Shown here in pieces: positions 7,948 to 16,064 of a stretch of DNA of 64,000 nucleotides. Both the position numbers and the translations under genes were made by a program. The notes under the pieces are model-generated. The model was given only the letters and a program-made list of their open reading frames with translations, made no database searches and was not told where the DNA came from. The number at the start of each line of letters is the position of its first letter. The first letter of the stretch is position 1. The stretch comes from Candidatus Omnitrophota bacterium (GTDB lineage Bacteria; Omnitrophota; Gorgyraeia; Gygaellales; Profunditerraquicolaceae): positions 1 through 64,000 of the forward strand of contig JALNZI010000006.1 of NCBI GenBank assembly GCA_023229385.1. Direction: 5' to 3'.

Positions 7948-8397
7948 TTACTTACTTTCTGATAAAGTTTTAGCTACAGATAAAATCTCATCTAGATAAT
8001 TATGTCTATTACAACCTTTAAGTAATAAATCCATACATTCTTTTATAAGATGATGATATTTTGGTTTTATACATTTGTATAAAAAACTATTAGCTTCTGC
8101 TTCATATAGTATTTCTTGAGATAAAGTTATATCATCTTTAATATCAGTATGTTTTGCGTTAATATGTCCTTGTTCATGAAGTCCAACTATTATATAACAT
8201 AAATCCATTTTAGAATTTGTTATTTTTGTTTGATTATTATGTTCTAAATATCTTTTATATATTCTTTTAGTTCCAATAATTATTCTATATGTTTCATTAT
8301 CATATGATCCGTAGTTAAATTTATCTTCAAAATCAAAATTGGTAATTTCAATTTTTATTGGTTCTTTAATACTTTTAGTTTGTACTAAAGCAGACAT
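7948..8397 (-). CDS. Putative zinc metallopeptidase (HExxH)
   Basis: 149 residues with a zincin helix VGLHEQGHINAKH; the HEQGH motif is at 74-78. A downstream acidic helix YEAEANSFLY (about 99-106) could supply the third zinc ligand. This arrangement is like small ImmA/IrrE-type metallopeptidases, which cut regulators. It lies one base from pncB and directly before the kinase gene, which suggests a regulatory rather than virion role. The substrate is unknown. Confidence 0.65.
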   Translation of the reverse strand: MSALVQTKSIKEPIKIEITNFDFEDKFNYGSYDNETYRIIIGTKRIYKRYLEHNNQTKITNSKMDLCYIIVGLHEQGHINAKHTDIKDDITLSQEILYEAEANSFLYKCIKPKYHHLIKECMDLLLKGCNRHNYLDEILSVAKTLSESK

Positions 8398-8398
8398 A

Positions 8399-10066
8399 TT
8401 ACCTCATAGATATATGTAAAATTTTATTTGCATTTATCATAAGAACTCTAACTCCATCAGTAAATAACTTTTTAGTATTATCAAATGGAGGATCTTTTAC
8501 TGATTTAATTCCAGAATCTAATATTAAATCTAAACGTTCATCTTCAATTATAGCTGCTGCTACAGATTTATTAAGAACACAAAAATTAGAAGAATCATTA
8601 GGTGAAGATTGTTCTTGAGTTAGTTTATAACCATCTTTAAAAATAATCGTATTTCTATAATATTTTGATTTATATTCAGATATTATAATAGCTATTTTAA
8701 GTGATCCACCAATGTTATAATTTGCATCAATAATACGATGATTAGTAAGTTCTTTTATAGCGATTTGTTGTATTGAATCTTTGTTTGGAATAATTAACCA
8801 AGGTACTCCAAGAACGTTTTGAACAATCATATTAGTAAAAACTTGATAGTTAGAAAATACATTTCCTATAAGTTTTTTAGACCAAAGAATTCCAGGAATA
8901 TGAACTATTATTTTATCATCTAGAACAGTATAAATCATATTATCAAATATAAAATAATCAGTATATTCAATTTTTGTACTATATTCTTGAACAGATGAAT
9001 ATAATTCTCTTATTCCTAAAATATGAGGGGTTATTTCAATTATAACTGGTAAATATTCAAATTTAATAATATCATATTTATGATTTATATAAGTATGAAA
9101 TAATTTATCTTTATGTTCATATATAACTGTTTTAGTAAAACAATATATTTTACCATTAATTACTTTTGCGTCTATGATATTTTCAGATAGTGATATAACT
9201 TCAGAAATGTTAAAACTGTTATTATTTTGAATAACATATGATGATTGAGCTGTTACTTGAATGTTATCATTTACTTCTGGAGGAATTGATCTGTCTTTCT
9301 GTTCTAAGACTGCTTCGTACCAAGATCGTATACTAGAAGGTATATTTGATAAATTTTTAGCGTGTTTAGGTAATGTTACTTTTTTATTAAAAATTGAATA
9401 GTTTAAATCCATTAGTTTAAGTTCTTTTACTTCTCGTCTAGAAAAATCAGGATGATTACCCTGATATGGATGAATTCCAAGAAATAATTGTATAGTTACA
9501 ATTGCAAATCCAAACCAATCAGTTTTATCACTAAATTGACCAAATTTTACAGTACGATCTCTTACAGTATCCATTATGGCAGTACAAGGATATCCAGAGA
9601 TTTGATAACTATCGGTGTCACAGAAGTATACATTATCAAAATTTTTATTTACTAAAAACTGTAGTTCGTTATAATCACCTACAACACAAGAATGCTTATG
9701 TAATGCAATTGTTGTATCTCTCATTATATTTATAAGTTTAATAAGAGTTTTTATATCTATATTATTTTTTTGTTTCCATCCTTCGTTGTACATCCAGCAT
9801 AGATAAATTCTATCTGAGATATAGTCCATTGAAAAACCAATATCATGATAATTTTCAACACATATATCTCTAGGACATAATACGTTTTTATAAGGTATAT
9901 TTGTTAAAGCATCTATCTTACCGATAGGAATCATTTTACTTACGTCATGATATATTTTAAAAGCAGTACTACCAGATCTATATACTTTTCCTTCACCACC
10001 TGCTGCTACAAACTCATTCTGTCCAAGATTAAATTTTTGTCTTGACTTTTTAAGAGTTATTTGCAT
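8399..10066 (-). CDS. Serine/threonine kinase-like protein of the Ter-associated type
   Basis: 555 residues. The N-terminal 270 residues form a protein kinase fold: Gly loop GGEGKVY at 23-29, candidate ATP lysine K37, catalytic loop VGDYNELQFLV at 129-139 with Asp and Asn kept, and CDTDSYQI at 149-156 in place of DFG. The GDxN...DTDS pattern is that of kinases found with TerY and PP2C in bacterial stress operons. The C-terminal 280 residues look beta-rich, possibly propeller-like. A PP2C and a vWA gene follow within 3 kb, completing the set. Confidence 0.75.
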   Translation of the reverse strand: MQITLKKSRQKFNLGQNEFVAAGGEGKVYRSGSTAFKIYHDVSKMIPIGKIDALTNIPYKNVLCPRDICVENYHDIGFSMDYISDRIYLCWMYNEGWKQKNNIDIKTLIKLINIMRDTTIALHKHSCVVGDYNELQFLVNKNFDNVYFCDTDSYQISGYPCTAIMDTVRDRTVKFGQFSDKTDWFGFAIVTIQLFLGIHPYQGNHPDFSRREVKELKLMDLNYSIFNKKVTLPKHAKNLSNIPSSIRSWYEAVLEQKDRSIPPEVNDNIQVTAQSSYVIQNNNSFNISEVISLSENIIDAKVINGKIYCFTKTVIYEHKDKLFHTYINHKYDIIKFEYLPVIIEITPHILGIRELYSSVQEYSTKIEYTDYFIFDNMIYTVLDDKIIVHIPGILWSKKLIGNVFSNYQVFTNMIVQNVLGVPWLIIPNKDSIQQIAIKELTNHRIIDANYNIGGSLKIAIIISEYKSKYYRNTIIFKDGYKLTQEQSSPNDSSNFCVLNKSVAAAIIEDERLDLILDSGIKSVKDPPFDNTKKLFTDGVRVLMINANKILHISMR

Positions 10067-10281
10067 TAATTAATCCTATGAAGTGTTTTTCTTGTAATAT
10101 CACTAGTCATTTCATCAACGTAAATTATTATATTTGAATCGATTATAAATGTATAACCATCATCACTTTGATATATTGGTCTTGGATCATATAATGTTTT
10201 TACTTTTTTAACTGCATCTTCTTGTGTATACATTATACATGAAGTTAAAAATAAATAAATAAATATAAGTAGATATTTCAT
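10066..10281 (-). CDS. Small lipoprotein, 71 aa
   Basis: Start at ATG 10279-10281 (MKYLLIFIYLFLTSC), four residues inside a longer frame, because the upstream stop is TAATATG. The signal peptide ends in a lipobox LTSC, so the product should be lipid-anchored after signal peptidase II cleavage. The mature part is about 57 polar residues. It sits between the kinase and phosphatase genes. Confidence 0.6.
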   Translation of the reverse strand: MKYLLIFIYLFLTSCIMYTQEDAVKKVKTLYDPRPIYQSDDGYTFIIDSNIIIYVDEMTSDITRKTLHRIN

Positions 10282-10282
10282 A

Positions 10283-10648
10283 TTATACCTCAATAATTTC
10301 TGTACAATTTTTATGTTTTTTAAATATTTCTATTAAATTTAAATATTTTTTATAATTTTCATTTGGATATTGTTTATAACGTTCTATAAATTCTTTATCA
10401 TAATTTTTATTATTACCTTTAAAATAATGTATATCTTGTTCTAAATATATTACTATTTTTGGAGAGGTATTACTAAAGGATACATTATATTGTTGTTCTC
10501 GTAATATTATATAAAATATAATATTTGTATAAAATGTTACACTTTTATTAGGATCATATAATTCTTTCATTGTATTTATATCTGAAATTCCTATAACGTA
10601 ATCTAGATCAATAATAGTTCCATCCATAAGTTTAACTAGATATGACAT
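10283..10648 (-). CDS. Hypothetical protein, 121 aa
   Basis: Soluble, Tyr- and Asn-rich protein with a beta-rich start (YLVKLMDGTIIDLDYVIGI). It overlaps the PP2C gene by 13 bases. No family is recognised. Confidence 0.6.
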   Translation of the reverse strand: MSYLVKLMDGTIIDLDYVIGISDINTMKELYDPNKSVTFYTNIIFYIILREQQYNVSFSNTSPKIVIYLEQDIHYFKGNNKNYDKEFIERYKQYPNENYKKYLNLIEIFKKHKNCTEIIEV

Positions 10649-11385
10649 AAGTATTCCTCTATTATCATTGTAGCCATTGAGAGATCATCATTAGGATAAA
10701 TATCTCTAGAGTTCCATTCTCTAAGTTGAGCCTTCATTCTAGCCATAACAAATTGATTATTTGTGCGTTTAAATGAAACTAAAGCAATTACTGCTTCTTT
10801 AACATCAATACCGTATATATCAGTTACTCCATCAGAAAATAAACTTATAGTTTTAATATTTTCTAGTATTTGAACGTTTTTACCATAATATGGAGAATTT
10901 TCTATTTGATTAGAAGTATCTTCTCCAGTTGTTAAATTAATAACTCGTTCTGTAAGTATTGGTTTAAATTTTTCATACATATCTCTGCCATTTTCATCAT
11001 AAACATAAGACATATATAATGGTGTATTTGGATTATAACTTCGAATAATAATTTTTTCTTCAACATCTGTTTTTATATAAATTACACCATCACCAATTAT
11101 TGTAAGTTTAACTGTGTTATCTTTTTCATGTGAACATTCTAGATATGTAGCATCAAGTGATATGTCTGATAAGTGTAATATACTTGGATGTAATAAATTA
11201 ATATCCATTCTACATAATAATCTTGCTGCTATATCACTTGTTTTATGAGGAGTACAAATTCCATCTTTAGATGTAAGTGAACATCCATCAGAGAGACATA
11301 TCTTATTTGAATAAGCATATGCATAATCTTGACAATAATTATGTGATCGTCCGATTACGTAATATGAATCTGTTTTTATATTCAT
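10636..11385 (-). CDS. PP2C-type protein phosphatase
   Basis: 249 residues. Metal-binding motifs occur in the right order for PPM/PP2C phosphatases: CQDYAYAY near 18-25, LSDG at 31-34, IGDG at 97-100, FSDG at 183-186, and PNDDLSMA near 231-238. It removes phosphate from Ser/Thr, presumably opposing the kinase at 8399-10066. With the vWA proteins nearby it forms the phosphatase arm of a TerY-P-like triad. Confidence 0.85.
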   Translation of the reverse strand: MNIKTDSYYVIGRSHNYCQDYAYAYSNKICLSDGCSLTSKDGICTPHKTSDIAARLLCRMDINLLHPSILHLSDISLDATYLECSHEKDNTVKLTIIGDGVIYIKTDVEEKIIIRSYNPNTPLYMSYVYDENGRDMYEKFKPILTERVINLTTGEDTSNQIENSPYYGKNVQILENIKTISLFSDGVTDIYGIDVKEAVIALVSFKRTNNQFVMARMKAQLREWNSRDIYPNDDLSMATMIIEEYLCHI

Positions 11386-11537
11386 AATTTTTCTAACATT
11401 TTAATGTTAATTAGTCCAAGAAAAGCACCAACCACAGCATAAATTTGATGATGATTTATTTTAAGTATGTCTTCAATAATTATAAATATTAAAACCCAAG
11501 CACAAATAAAAAGAATTGAATATAAAAATTTATTCAT
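11382..11537 (-). CDS. Small membrane protein, 51 aa
   Basis: ATG at 11535-11537. The stop overlaps the PP2C start (ATGA). Two hydrophobic segments, at about 5-21 and 32-44 (QIYAVVGAFLGLINI), suggest a two-pass membrane peptide. Function unknown; coupling to the phosphatase gene supports translation. Confidence 0.55.
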   Translation of the reverse strand: MNKFLYSILFICAWVLIFIIIEDILKINHHQIYAVVGAFLGLINIKMLEKL

Positions 11538-11555
11538 AATTATCTTCTATTATTT

Positions 11556-11637
11556 GAGTAAACTACGCTTTGGCATCATCTATTATATCTAGAATATCAA
11601 CAAATGGCTTTTACAGCCTACAAGCGTAATTTACTAA
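11556..11637 (-). ncRNA. Stem-closed RNA module
   Basis: AGTAAAtTACGCTT (11622-11635 side) pairs with AAGCGTAgTTTACT (11556-11570 side) around about 50 bases that include GGCT/AGCC. It lies between the vWA gene and the 51-aa membrane gene, next to a second module. No open frame of note. Confidence 0.45.
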
Positions 11638-11645
11638 AATATATG

Positions 11646-11755
11646 TACTATAGGTAGGAAAACACCTTGCTTATAATATAGATTAAATTTAAGGCATCTA
11701 GTGATTTATTATAATTGGGGTGTCATCCAATCACAGGAACTCCTACACTATAGTA
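11646..11755 (-). ncRNA. Stem-closed RNA module after the vWA gene
   Basis: TACTATAgtgtAGGA (11741-11755 side) pairs with TCCTaccTATAGTA (11646-11659 side), closing about 80 bases. The stem starts immediately after the stop codon of the 11756-12508 gene. It could protect the 3' end or act as a separate small RNA. Confidence 0.45.
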
Positions 11756-12508
11756 TTAAATAGTTACTTGTGAAAGTACTTGTTGTGTATTTTGAGATGT
11801 AACGGTTTGAGATTTAGATGAAAAGCTTTGAGAAATAAGTCCAGCTATTTTACCAAGACTACTTGGACTTGCATCTTCAACAGAAATAAACTTGTCAATT
11901 CCACATTCTTTTGCAAATATTTCAAGATTTGTCTTAGTATTAATATCTTGCATATTTACTCCAATCATAACTATAATTGGAGCTGAAGTGTAAGCTTTTT
12001 CATCTTTTTTAAGAGCATCGATCTTAGCTTTTAAGATACTGTTCTTTTTACATTTAACTGAATTATTTTCTTCACCATCAGTGACTATAAAGATACAAGC
12101 TGTTGCATCGTAGTCTTGATCAATAAGTTGTCTACAGAATGTTTCTGATGCTTCGAGAGTATCTAGAATAGCATCTCTAAGAGCAGTCATACCACGACAT
12201 TTAATGGTTCCAACATAATTATTTTCATCAATCTGATCTACTGGTTGTAGACCATGAACTTCAGTAACGTAATCAGAGAATCGTGTTACTCTCTGCATGA
12301 TTTTATTTTTGGTTGGAAGCTTTTTATTCATCTTTGTTATGTCAATAAGCATACGTTCGATATCTGATGCAAAACTTCCTACACTTCCAGATGTGTCTAG
12401 AGCAATCATTCCAATCATCTGTTCATTATCAAAAGCATCAGTAATTGGAACATGACCAAATTGAAATCCACTCATTGTTGTTGTACTTACTAAATTTTTT
12501 TCATCCAT
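11756..12508 (-). CDS. vWA-domain protein (TerY-like)
   Basis: 250 residues. The MIDAS metal site is intact: DTSGS at 38-42, a Thr in GMTAL at 106-110, and VTDG at 142-145. In Ter-linked triads such vWA proteins hold partners together and are thought to be regulated by the kinase and phosphatase. The C-terminal 35 residues are Ser/Gln/Thr-rich and probably disordered. Codon use is less AT-biased than in the small genes around it. Confidence 0.78.
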   Translation of the reverse strand: MDEKNLVSTTTMSGFQFGHVPITDAFDNEQMIGMIALDTSGSVGSFASDIERMLIDITKMNKKLPTKNKIMQRVTRFSDYVTEVHGLQPVDQIDENNYVGTIKCRGMTALRDAILDTLEASETFCRQLIDQDYDATACIFIVTDGEENNSVKCKKNSILKAKIDALKKDEKAYTSAPIIVMIGVNMQDINTKTNLEIFAKECGIDKFISVEDASPSSLGKIAGLISQSFSSKSQTVTSQNTQQVLSQVTI

Positions 12509-12519
12509 AAATTATCTCC

Positions 12520-13170
12520 TTATTTAGATTTTCGTTGATGTTTATATTTTCTAAAACTATATTTATCAAATCCTTTAGATTGAGCTTTAAGTGTGTCACT
12601 TATAGGCCAAGGTTCCTTCTCTGGAGTTGATAAAACTCCAGAAATAAATTGTTGTATCTTTTGAAATATTGTATAATTATCCATTACTTTTTGAAATTCA
12701 AATGGTTTTAGAAATGGATCTTTAAATAAAGTTAAATTTTTATATCTATCCTGAAAATTAAAAGAACTATTAAGTAATATTGGAGTTTTATATTTAATAT
12801 GTAACTCAAATAGTTCTTGTGAAAAACCAGTTTGAAAGCTTGTTTTATGTATTTTATCTATAGATTTTTCATATTTTGTATTTGTAAGTATTTTAATAAG
12901 TGCATCTCTAGAATATACAATCAAGCTTTTCGATAGATAATATCCTGAAACTAAAACTCCATTATAATAATTACCACATATAGAAATTAAAAAAGATTCA
13001 TATTGTGGTTCATAATTATTATAATAACTATTATTAAACATTGTATATAATTCTTTAGATTTAAAATTATCTAGAACTACTTCAGATTTTCTAAAGTATT
13101 TAATACTTTTATCTATTCCAAGATTCATTATGTTGTCATAAAAGTCATGAAATGAACTATAAATTACCAT
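12520..13170 (-). CDS. Hypothetical protein, 216 aa
   Basis: Soluble Tyr/Phe/Lys-rich protein ending in a very basic tail (RKYKHQRKSK). No family is recognised. It lies between a vWA gene and terC with gaps of 1-12 bases, so it belongs to the Ter block by position only. Confidence 0.6.
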   Translation of the reverse strand: MVIYSSFHDFYDNIMNLGIDKSIKYFRKSEVVLDNFKSKELYTMFNNSYYNNYEPQYESFLISICGNYYNGVLVSGYYLSKSLIVYSRDALIKILTNTKYEKSIDKIHKTSFQTGFSQELFELHIKYKTPILLNSSFNFQDRYKNLTLFKDPFLKPFEFQKVMDNYTIFQKIQQFISGVLSTPEKEPWPISDTLKAQSKGFDKYSFRKYKHQRKSK

Positions 13171-13171
13171 A

Positions 13172-14182
13172 CTATGCTACTTGTTTATGTTTGATTGAAC
13201 TATAAAGTGAAGCTCCAATGAATCCTACACCAATAAGTCCAGTAATTACTTCTGGAACTTTAATAAAAGTGTCCATAAACATTATAATAGCAAGAGCACC
13301 AATTGCCCAATGCGCTCCATGTTCTAGATATATAAACTCTTTGAGAGTCTTTTTATCTACAAGATATATTGTAAGACTTCTTACAAACATGGCACCGATA
13401 CCAAGACCAATAGCTATAAGAACTATATCTTTACTAAGAGCAAATGCTCCAATAACACCATCAAATGAGAAACTTGCATCAATGAGTTCTAGATATAAAA
13501 ATAGAACAACACCAGCATGTTTAATAAGCTTTTCTTCACCTTTAAGTATAAATTCGCTAAGTTTATCTATAACTATAAATAAAGCTACTCCACTAATTGA
13601 TGAAAAAGCTAGAATACTTTGTACATTTTTTGGAGATATATTTAATATTGTTACTAATATTGTCATATATATTAATAAAGGCCAAGTTAAATTCCATCCA
13701 TTTATTAATTTAATATAATGTTTTTCTCCAGGTAACCAGTGTGTTTCTTTTTCTTTATCAAATATAAAAGTAAGAAAAATCATAAGTAAGAAACTACCAC
13801 CAAACATAGATATGAGATTATTACATGATTCTAGATGATGACTATAAGCCAACCCATCAAATAAAGCTAACTTAACTGTTTCTAGTAAATTAATACCAGC
13901 AAATATACTTACAAGTACAATTGGAAATATAAGTCTCATTCCAAATACTGCTACAAGTATTCCCCACGTAAGAAATCTACGTTGCCATATTTTAGGCATA
14001 AGTTCAAGTTTTGTTGCATTTATAACGGCGTTATCAAAACTAAGACTTACCTCAAGTACTCCAAGAAACAAAGCAAGTAAGCTATAAGATAATCCAGTCT
14101 GGAGATCTATACGAAGTCCCCATAAAAATGCTAAAATTACTCCAATTACTGTAATAATAAATGACATTTTAAAGTACTTCAC
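13172..14182 (-). CDS. terC: TerC-family integral membrane protein (DUF475-like)
   Basis: 336 residues with about nine hydrophobic segments. The two family repeats are visible: EVSLSFDNAVINA at 44-56 and LIDASFSFDGVIGA at 233-246. TerC proteins sit in the inner membrane, are linked to tellurite and metal stress, and are thought to handle metal ions such as manganese. Length and order fit the DUF475 branch rather than short TerC. It is in line with TerB, TerD and vWA genes. Confidence 0.85.
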   Translation of the reverse strand: MKYFKMSFIITVIGVILAFLWGLRIDLQTGLSYSLLALFLGVLEVSLSFDNAVINATKLELMPKIWQRRFLTWGILVAVFGMRLIFPIVLVSIFAGINLLETVKLALFDGLAYSHHLESCNNLISMFGGSFLLMIFLTFIFDKEKETHWLPGEKHYIKLINGWNLTWPLLIYMTILVTILNISPKNVQSILAFSSISGVALFIVIDKLSEFILKGEEKLIKHAGVVLFLYLELIDASFSFDGVIGAFALSKDIVLIAIGLGIGAMFVRSLTIYLVDKKTLKEFIYLEHGAHWAIGALAIIMFMDTFIKVPEVITGLIGVGFIGASLYSSIKHKQVA

Positions 14183-14196
14183 AAAGATCTCCTTAT

Positions 14197-14367
14197 TTAA
14201 GTTTCAAAGTGTTCGTGTATTTTTAGTATTAAACCTATGCCAAAAATTATTAAACAAATACTATTTATGATTAATGGATATATTAAATCTGGTATTTTAT
14301 CTATCATACTAAGCTGAAAAATAACAGTTACTAAATTTAATATAAAAAATGTTAAATTATATAACAT
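14197..14367 (-). CDS. Small two-pass membrane protein, 56 aa
   Basis: ATG at 14365-14367 with AGTAGG upstream. Hydrophobic segments at about 3-19 and 30-50. It follows the 14375-14575 membrane gene by seven bases and precedes terC, so it may be an accessory membrane subunit; that is inference. Confidence 0.55.
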   Translation of the reverse strand: MLYNLTFFILNLVTVIFQLSMIDKIPDLIYPLIINSICLIIFGIGLILKIHEHFET

Positions 14368-14374
14368 ATATTAC

Positions 14375-14575
14375 CTACTTAAATATTTTAAAAAATAATG
14401 CTTGTTCTTCAATTGAATTTGGTGTAAATAAACAGATTATTAATGAAATTATAAATACTATCAATGATTCTTTCCAAAATGATTTATCATTTAAAATAAA
14501 TAAAACAAATGAAATAAATGATAAATAAAATACTATTGTTGCAGTGTTATTTAAAGATAATATTAAAAATTTCAT
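14375..14575 (-). CDS. Small two-pass membrane protein, 66 aa
   Basis: Two hydrophobic stretches, at about 12-29 and 36-51, separated by a short charged loop (NDKSFWKES). No family is recognised. Part of the run of membrane genes next to terC. Confidence 0.6.
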   Translation of the reverse strand: MKFLILSLNNTATIVFYLSFISFVLFILNDKSFWKESLIVFIISLIICLFTPNSIEEQALFFKIFK

Positions 14576-14589
14576 AATAATCTCCTTAA

Positions 14590-14814
14590 TTACTTCTTTT
14601 TACGTTCAAGTTCAATCTTAAGTTTTTCTCCAGCAATACTTTCGACTGTTGCTGTTCCAATAAATGGAATATTGAACTTTTTAGATACAATGTGTCCTCC
14701 AGATTGACCAGCCATTTTAAATAGTTTCTTCTGGAGACCAGTAAGCGAAAGAATGATAGCAATAACAATAACCCAACCAAGTAGGGCAATTGACCAACCA
14801 ATTAATGTAAACAT
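14590..14814 (-). CDS. Small membrane protein with basic C terminus, 74 aa
   Basis: One N-terminal membrane segment (about 4-25) is followed by a soluble part ending LKIELERKKK. A GGAG-type ribosome site precedes the ATG. First gene after the terminator that closes terB transcription. Confidence 0.6.
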   Translation of the reverse strand: MFTLIGWSIALLGWVIVIAIILSLTGLQKKLFKMAGQSGGHIVSKKFNIPFIGTATVESIAGEKLKIELERKKK

Positions 14815-14831
14815 AATTTCTCCTTAAATGA

Positions 14832-14867
14832 AATAAAAAAGGGAACCGACCGTTAAGTCAGTTCCCT
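14832..14867 (-). terminator. Intrinsic terminator after terB
   Basis: A 10-bp stem GGGAACTGAC/GTCGGTTCCC (one G-U pair, six-base loop) at 14857-14866 and 14841-14850 is followed by a T-rich tract. It separates terB from the membrane-protein genes downstream. Confidence 0.9.
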
Positions 14868-14890
14868 AATGTTATAATAGTATGTATTAA

Positions 14891-15298
14891 TTAGATACCA
14901 AGTGACTTGAGAGCAGCATCAAAAGCAGGATCAATTGAAATTGCTTTTGCACGTACTGCAACAAGTACTGCACGTTCAGTAGCATCAACACCACCATCCT
15001 TCATAAGAAGGTCTGTAAGCCACTGTGCTTCAGTAGCATCGATAACTCCAGGCGAACCTGCATCGTTAAGCGTAGCGTCACATACTGCGTCTGACATGAG
15101 TGTTACGAATGAAGGATCAACGTTACCTGAACACGCATCGTTGATCTGAAACAATGCTTCAACTTCTTCTTTTGAAACTACGCTATCTGCATAGATTTCT
15201 GTACGAAGCTGTGTGACTTCATCTGCATCAACTTTACCATCTGCAATTACTGCCGCTACGAGATCTTTAAGAGACATGAAATACTCCTTAAGAGACAT
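14891..15298 (-). CDS. terB: TerB-like tellurite-resistance protein
   Basis: 135 residues from the outer ATG, or 128 from the second ATG at 15275-15277 (MSLKDLVAAVIADGKVD), the more family-like start. The acidic helical repeats DGKVDADEV and DGGVDATERAV are typical of TerB, a cytosolic partner of TerC and TerD thought to bind metal. The gene is visibly richer in G and C than its neighbours, pointing to separate origin or selection for high expression. Its ribosome site and start are duplicated in tandem. Confidence 0.8.
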   Translation of the reverse strand: MSLKEYFMSLKDLVAAVIADGKVDADEVTQLRTEIYADSVVSKEEVEALFQINDACSGNVDPSFVTLMSDAVCDATLNDAGSPGVIDATEAQWLTDLLMKDGGVDATERAVLVAVRAKAISIDPAFDAALKSLGI

Positions 15299-15310
15299 GA
15301 AATACTCCTT
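15269..15310 (-). repeat. Tandem 21-bp duplication of ribosome site and start codon of terB
   Basis: Two perfect copies (15269-15289 and 15290-15310) each contain AAGGAG, a six-base spacer and ATGTCTCTT. Because 21 is a multiple of three both starts are in frame, differing by seven residues (MSLKEYF). Two ribosome sites could raise expression or give two N termini. Confidence 0.9.
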
Positions 15311-15357
15311 AAATTGAAGTTAAAGGTAATTGATAAATAATACTAATTCAAAAAAAT

Positions 15358-15427
15358 ATAAAATACTATATTTATGGTTGTTTTACATCCAAATTAGTAG
15401 CTATGCTTCTAATCTATAGTATTTTAT
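15358..15427 (-). ncRNA. Stem-closed RNA module between terD and terB
   Basis: A perfect 13-bp stem ATAAAATACTATA/TATAGTATTTTAT joins 15415-15427 and 15358-15370. Inside, ATTAG/CTAAT and short GG/CC pairings can form. It lies about 20 bases after the terD stop. No open frame. Confidence 0.5.
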
Positions 15428-15448
15428 TAGTTACCAGCAATATTAAAT

Positions 15449-16015
15449 TTACTTTGTGAGAGCGTTAGCGCCAGGAATAGTTGTAACCAGTGTATCTAGA
15501 GACATGATTTTACCAACATTGATAAACTCTGCTCCAATTGCGCCATTCTTAATTGTACAAAGATGTGCTGCTACACCAGTTTCTGTACTATTAAGCTGAC
15601 CCTGTACAAGACAACTTCCATCTTCTTTTACCATATTGATGCTTGCGTCGTAATTTGAAAAGCTTACGCTATTACCTTCACTTGCATCTGTGTAGTTAAG
15701 ACAAACTATGTATAGTTCATCTACTGAAGCATCGATTTTATTAATGGTGATAAATTCTTCTTTATCACCATCTTTTAAATCAACACCAGCATCATCTTCC
15801 ATATTAATAAATGGAAAAGAATTTAGATCTCCTTGGCTTCCTCCAAGTCTTTTTGTAAAAATACTGAAATTACTTCCATCCTTGTTTTTTCCAAAAAGCA
15901 TTAAGTCTAGGTCTACTTTAGCTTTCCACTGAAGTACAATTCGCATCTGCTTAATTGTACCAACTGATGCACTTGCGTTCTTATCTTTAAGAACGATTTT
16001 TGGTTTAAGTTCCAC
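15449..16015 (-). CDS. terD: TerD-family protein
   Basis: 188 residues. It shows the TerD core: a strand with VDLDLMLFGKN, then EDDAGVDLKDGDKEEFITIN, the Asp-rich calcium-binding stretch of the family, and VDELYIVCLNYTDASEG. TerD proteins are cytosolic calcium-binding beta sandwiches that act with TerB and TerC. A TTGTTA gap and AAGGAG precede the start. Base use is less AT-rich than in flanking hypothetical genes. Confidence 0.85.
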   Translation of the reverse strand: MELKPKIVLKDKNASASVGTIKQMRIVLQWKAKVDLDLMLFGKNKDGSNFSIFTKRLGGSQGDLNSFPFINMEDDAGVDLKDGDKEEFITINKIDASVDELYIVCLNYTDASEGNSVSFSNYDASINMVKEDGSCLVQGQLNSTETGVAAHLCTIKNGAIGAEFINVGKIMSLDTLVTTIPGANALTK

Positions 16016-16064
16016 AACTTACTCCTTGTTAAAGTTAAATGTATCAGAAAAATTAAAAATAAAA

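Noticed and set aside
13218..13718. Open frame of 166 codons on the + strand
   Set aside because: It is the antisense shadow of terC; no ribosome site and no plausible protein composition.
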